Origin: Bacillota bacterium
GTDB lineage: Bacteria; Bacillota; Negativicutes; Veillonellales; Negativicoccaceae
Assembly: GCA_023418435.1 (NCBI GenBank)
Contig: JAEZZT010000105.1
Location: forward strand, 1 to 6,536
Direction: 5' to 3'
Length of the DNA stretch: 6,536 bases
Shown: positions 5,657-6,536 of the stretch, piece after piece
How positions within the stretch are numbered: the stretch's first letter is position 1
How the letters are laid out: each line of letters opens with the position of its first letter
Translations under genes and position numbers: made by a program
The notes under the pieces: generated by a model
Database searches by the model: none
What the model was told of the DNA's origin: nothing
What the model saw: the letters and a program-made list of their open reading frames with translations, nothing else

Positions 5657-6536
5657 GGCCATATAAACGATACTGATAGGTCACCAAGGCTTCCAGCCCC
5701 ATCGGTCCGCGGACATGAGATTTCTGCGTGCTGATGCCGATCTCGGCACCCAAGCCGAACTCAAATCCATCCGTAAAACGCGTCGAAGCATTGGCATACA
5801 CGGCTGCCGCATCCACATGCTGCATGAATTCCTCAATCGCTTGTGGATCTTCCGCTACGATACATTCGCTGTGACGAGTGCCGTAACGCGCAATATGATC
5901 CAATGCTTCCTGTTCATTCTGCACTATTTTTACCGAAAGGATCAAATCATTGTATTCTGTTGCCCAATCGGCCTCCGTTGCTTGTTCGATGCCGGAAATC
6001 AGTCGGCAGGTTTCTTCATCACCGCGGATTTCCACTCCCGCTGCTTGCAATTCGGGCACCAATTTTTCCAACAAATTCTCCGCAATTTCTTGATGAATCA
6101 AAAGAGATTCGATCGCATTGCAGACGGAGGGGCGTTGGACTTTCGCATTCATGATGATGGGAATGGCTTTGGCCAAATCGGCGCTTTTATCCACATACAC
6201 ATGGCAAATGCCGCTGCCCGTTTCGATGACCGGTACCAAGCTGTGCCGAACGATGTAATCGATCAAGCCGGCACCGCCTCGCGGGATCACCAAATCGATG
6301 CAGTCCCTCATGGAGATCAATTCCCCGACCACTTCATGCTCCAATGAAGTTACCAATTGTACGAGTTCCACCGGCAATTGATGTTCGGTCAGCGCTTGAC
6401 GGATACAATCGGTGAGTGCCGAATTGGTATGTAAAGCCTCTTTTCCGCCACGCAAAATGACCGCATTCCCGCTCTTCAGCGCCAACGTAGCGGCATCGAT
6501 AGTCACATTGGGACGAGCTTCATAAATCATCAAAAT
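5637..6536 (-). CDS. proA: ProA, gamma-glutamyl phosphate reductase (5' end beyond window)
   Basis: ProA reduces gamma-glutamyl phosphate with NADPH to glutamate 5-semialdehyde, the second step of proline synthesis from glutamate. The frame is open to the right edge; the visible 299 residues are the C-terminal part of a family of about 415, so roughly 115 residues are missing. Visible landmarks, in order, are IYEARPNVTIDAA near the edge, NAVILRGGKEA, LVIPRGGAGLI, ETGSGICHVYVD, and QRPSVCNAIESLLIH with the catalytic cysteine (codon about 6122-6120). Near the C-terminus are NASTRFTDGFEFGLGAEIG and STQKSHVRGPMGLEAL. The protein ends GQIRS, as is usual for ProA. An in-frame TTG at 6533 is not the start. 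proB and obgE often lie upstream in related genomes but are out of view. The stop lies inside the small ORF that begins at 5656. Confidence 0.97.
   Translation of the reverse strand: MLMIYEARPNVTIDAATLALKSGNAVILRGGKEALHTNSALTDCIRQALTEHQLPVELVQLVTSLEHEVVGELISMRDCIDLVIPRGGAGLIDYIVRHSLVPVIETGSGICHVYVDKSADLAKAIPIIMNAKVQRPSVCNAIESLLIHQEIAENLLEKLVPELQAAGVEIRGDEETCRLISGIEQATEADWATEYNDLILSVKIVQNEQEALDHIARYGTRHSECIVAEDPQAIEEFMQHVDAAAVYANASTRFTDGFEFGLGAEIGISTQKSHVRGPMGLEALVTYQYRLYGHGQIRS

Noticed and set aside
5715..6347. 210-codon plus-strand open frame opposite proA
   Set aside because: The proA protein on the other strand has all its family motifs; the antisense translation resembles no family and is rich in H, D, F and R, as shadow frames often are.
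1..6536. Defence, mobile-element, CRISPR or phage signals
   Set aside because: No direct-repeat arrays, transposase or integrase motifs, or terminal inverted repeats were seen; all coding space is filled by conserved housekeeping genes.

Overview
All recognisable genes in this window lie on the minus strand and read from right to left as one tightly packed block. In transcription order they are proA (5' end missing), a small unannotated membrane-protein ORF, a fused nadD-yqeK, an LCP-family (LytR-CpsA-Psr) gene, rsfS, cvfB, trkA and trkH (3' end missing). The order nadD, yqeK, LCP gene, rsfS is a common Bacillota (Firmicutes) arrangement. CvfB is also typical of that phylum. The fusion of NadD to YqeK and the adjoining proA make me lean towards the Negativicutes (Veillonella/Megasphaera/Dialister-like bacteria). 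That placement is an inference from gene order and protein style, not from a marker gene.

Region by region: 6536-5637 is the C-terminal 299 residues of gamma-glutamyl phosphate reductase (proline synthesis). 5656-5501 is a 51-codon ORF for a one-helix membrane protein that fills the only apparent gap and overlaps both neighbours. 5516-4284 is a bifunctional NAD-synthesis adenylyltransferase and HD-domain Ap4A hydrolase. 4327-3413 is a membrane-anchored LCP protein. 3411-3061 is the ribosome silencing factor. 3059-2205 is the S1-domain RNA-binding protein CvfB. 2201-858 is the two-RCK-domain regulator TrkA, and 855-1 is the N-terminal 285 residues of the potassium channel subunit TrkH.

Every junction is either an overlap (20, 16 and 44 nt) or a gap of 1 to 3 nt. 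Shine-Dalgarno sequences for most downstream genes lie inside the preceding coding sequence. This points to a polycistronic message with translational coupling. The functions span proline and NAD synthesis, dinucleotide alarmone removal, envelope polymer attachment, ribosome dormancy, RNA-linked regulation and potassium uptake. This is a housekeeping and stress set, not an accessory or mobile region. I saw no tRNA, rRNA, insertion sequence, CRISPR array, riboswitch or convincing terminator. No stretch longer than 300 bases lacks a gene.

I did not find a clearly new multi-gene system. The points most worth a second look are the hidden small membrane-protein ORF, the NadD-YqeK fusion with a possible retained internal start for free YqeK, the 44-nt overlap into the LCP gene, the altered core motif of the LCP protein, and the GTG start that better fits rsfS.
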